Made by a program: the position numbers and the translations under genes. Of a DNA stretch of 64,000 nucleotides, positions 63,203-64,000 are shown piece by piece. The notes beneath the pieces were generated by a model. It searched no databases, was not told the origin of the DNA, and saw only the letters and a program-made list of their open reading frames with translations. Source of the stretch: Curtobacterium pusillum (GTDB taxonomy: Bacteria > Actinomycetota > Actinomycetes > Actinomycetales > Microbacteriaceae); contig NZ_JABMCE010000084.1 of the NCBI RefSeq assembly GCF_013359865.1, positions 124,001 through 188,000 of the forward strand, written 5' to 3'. Every line of letters starts with the position of its first letter. Within the stretch, counting starts at the first letter, position 1.

Positions 63203-63233
63203 CCCCACCGCACCTGCTGAGGATGCGGTGGGG
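63203..63233 (+). terminator. Terminator hairpin after cutC
   Basis: CCCCACCGCA (63203-63212) and TGCGGTGGGG (63224-63233) form a perfect 10-bp stem with an 11-base loop, 28 bases after the cutC stop. Confidence 0.75.
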
Positions 63234-63261
63234 AGCACGGCGAGCCTGCCGTCAGGGGGCC

Positions 63262-63522
63262 ACCCGGAAGAGCCTGGAGTTCGGCAAGATGTGGTCTCGC
63301 CACCGGGCCGAGAACTGCATCGCGGGCGTGAAGCAGTTCCGGCACCCCGACGTCGGCGAATTCGAGCTCGCGTTCGAGGTCCTGACACCGCTGGACGACT
63401 CGGGACACCGCGTGCTCATGTACACCGCGCCGGAGCACAGCGACGGAGCGGCCGAGCGCCTCGCACTGCGCGGCCGGGACGACGAGACCACGGTCCACGC
63501 GACGGCTCGCGTCCAGCGCTGA
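63262..63522 (+). pseudogene. C-terminal remnant of an XRE/MmyB-type regulator
   Basis: About 85 residues match the end of the MmyB-like ligand domain of XRE regulators: FGKMWSRHRAENC, KQFRHPDVGEFELAFEVL, HRVLMYTAPEHSDGAAERL. The N-terminal helix-turn-helix and half of the ligand domain are absent; directly upstream sits the cutC terminator, and no helix-turn-helix coding is seen in any frame. Treated as a 5'-truncated relic. Confidence 0.7.
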
Positions 63523-63524
63523 CA

Positions 63525-63540
63525 GGACGGACTGGAGGCG
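63525..63540. repeat. Half-copy of dispersed palindromic repeat
   Basis: GGACGGACTGGAGGCG matches the left arm of complete copies; the right arm is missing. It directly follows the regulator relic's stop codon. Confidence 0.55.
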
Positions 63541-63611
63541 TGTGGACCGGTCTCAGGCCGGGATCGACGGCCGATCCGCGCGCGCACCGCTGTCGCCCCT
63601 GAGTGAGCGCA

Positions 63612-63989
63612 TCAGCGGATTGCTGCACTGTCCCAGAGGGTCCGCACGTAGCGCGCGATACCGCTGAGGAAGGGGCTTGCCACGAGAACGGTAACCGTCA
63701 GCATTGTCGTGGCTTGCAGGGAGAGGAACACCTCAAGCCACAGCGGGACGAACGCGCCAATCGCCCATGCCACGGCGAGGATCGCGGCGATCGCCGGAAG
63801 TATCCGCAGCTGCCCTTCTGAGCTGCGCCAGGTGATGATCGCGCAGGCCGCGAACCCGAGCGGAACAAGCGCCTGCAACGCGGTCGAAAGCGGGAACCAC
63901 AGGGTTAGCGCGAGGGCCGGGGACTGAGCCAGCGCGAACCCGACCACGGCCGCTGCAGCGATGCCGCGTGCAAGATCGTCTGTTCGCAC
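63612..63989 (-). CDS. Small four-span membrane protein
   Basis: 125 residues with hydrophobic segments at about 8-25, 32-50, 63-82 and 88-108. No family recognised. Start taken as GTG 63989 close to the window edge; a start further upstream, outside the window, is possible. Confidence 0.6.
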   Translation of the reverse strand: MRTDDLARGIAAAAVVGFALAQSPALALTLWFPLSTALQALVPLGFAACAIITWRSSEGQLRILPAIAAILAVAWAIGAFVPLWLEVFLSLQATTMLTVTVLVASPFLSGIARYVRTLWDSAAIR

Positions 63990-64000
63990 AGCGAGTCCCG

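Overview
The window is chromosomal DNA from a very GC-rich actinobacterium. Strong GC-third codon use, GTG starts, ATGA/GTGA gene overlaps, two LytR-CpsA-Psr proteins, a LysM lytic transglycosylase and a fused MrpA antiporter subunit point to the Microbacteriaceae, and Curtobacterium is my best guess (inference; no rRNA is present). No rRNA, tRNA, CRISPR array or intact insertion sequence was recognised. The region is mostly ordinary chromosome with a few acquired or decaying genes.

Layout. 0-10 kb: an APH-type kinase, a TauE/SafE exporter coupled to an AlkD-like HEAT protein, a lower-GC orphan HsdR_N-type nuclease, a secreted B-lectin/M23 endopeptidase, an ArsR + SRPBCC pair with its operator, an AraC regulator divergent from a second TauE/SafE exporter, and a gamma-glutamyltransferase. 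10-20 kb: OsmC, ThrE-type exporter, DUF2795, TetR, SDR, secreted protein, EEP hydrolase behind an ECF sigma factor, a second TetR, an LCP ligase and a wrecked MHS transporter. 19.9-28.9 kb: an aminophosphonate (2-aminoethylphosphonate) catabolic island: GntR, FAD oxidoreductase, phosphonatase-like HAD, ABC transporter (ATPase, two permeases, binding protein) and a class III PLP enzyme, with a FCD-type GntR and an MMPL exporter at its far end. 31-39 kb: LCP protein, LysM transglycosylase with a long structured leader, RlmC, SMP-30 lactonase, FadR, two SDRs, and a MarR/oxidoreductase pair with a textbook operator. 39.2-45.5 kb: the Mrp (Mnh) Na+/H+ antiporter operon A-C-D-E-F-G. 45.5-53 kb: lower-GC AAA ATPase, MFS transporter, an aldo-keto reductase fold lacking catalytic residues, DUF1801, SoxR, PAP2 phosphatase, Pcp and small proteins. 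53-63.2 kb: a peptide-type ABC transporter operon ending in a ROK kinase, divergent from ROK regulator - M81 peptidase - CutC. 63.2-64 kb: a 5'-truncated MmyB-type regulator relic and a membrane protein.

The most striking non-coding signal is a dispersed palindromic repeat family (core CTGGAGGCGCGG / CCGCGCCTCCAG, often flanked by GACCA...TGGTC). At least seven intergenic copies plus half-copies occur in 64 kb, nearly always just 3' of a gene, and short half-units also sit inside poorly conserved coding linkers. Other clear regulatory signals are perfect palindromes at the MarR, SoxR, TetR/sigma and ArsR promoters.
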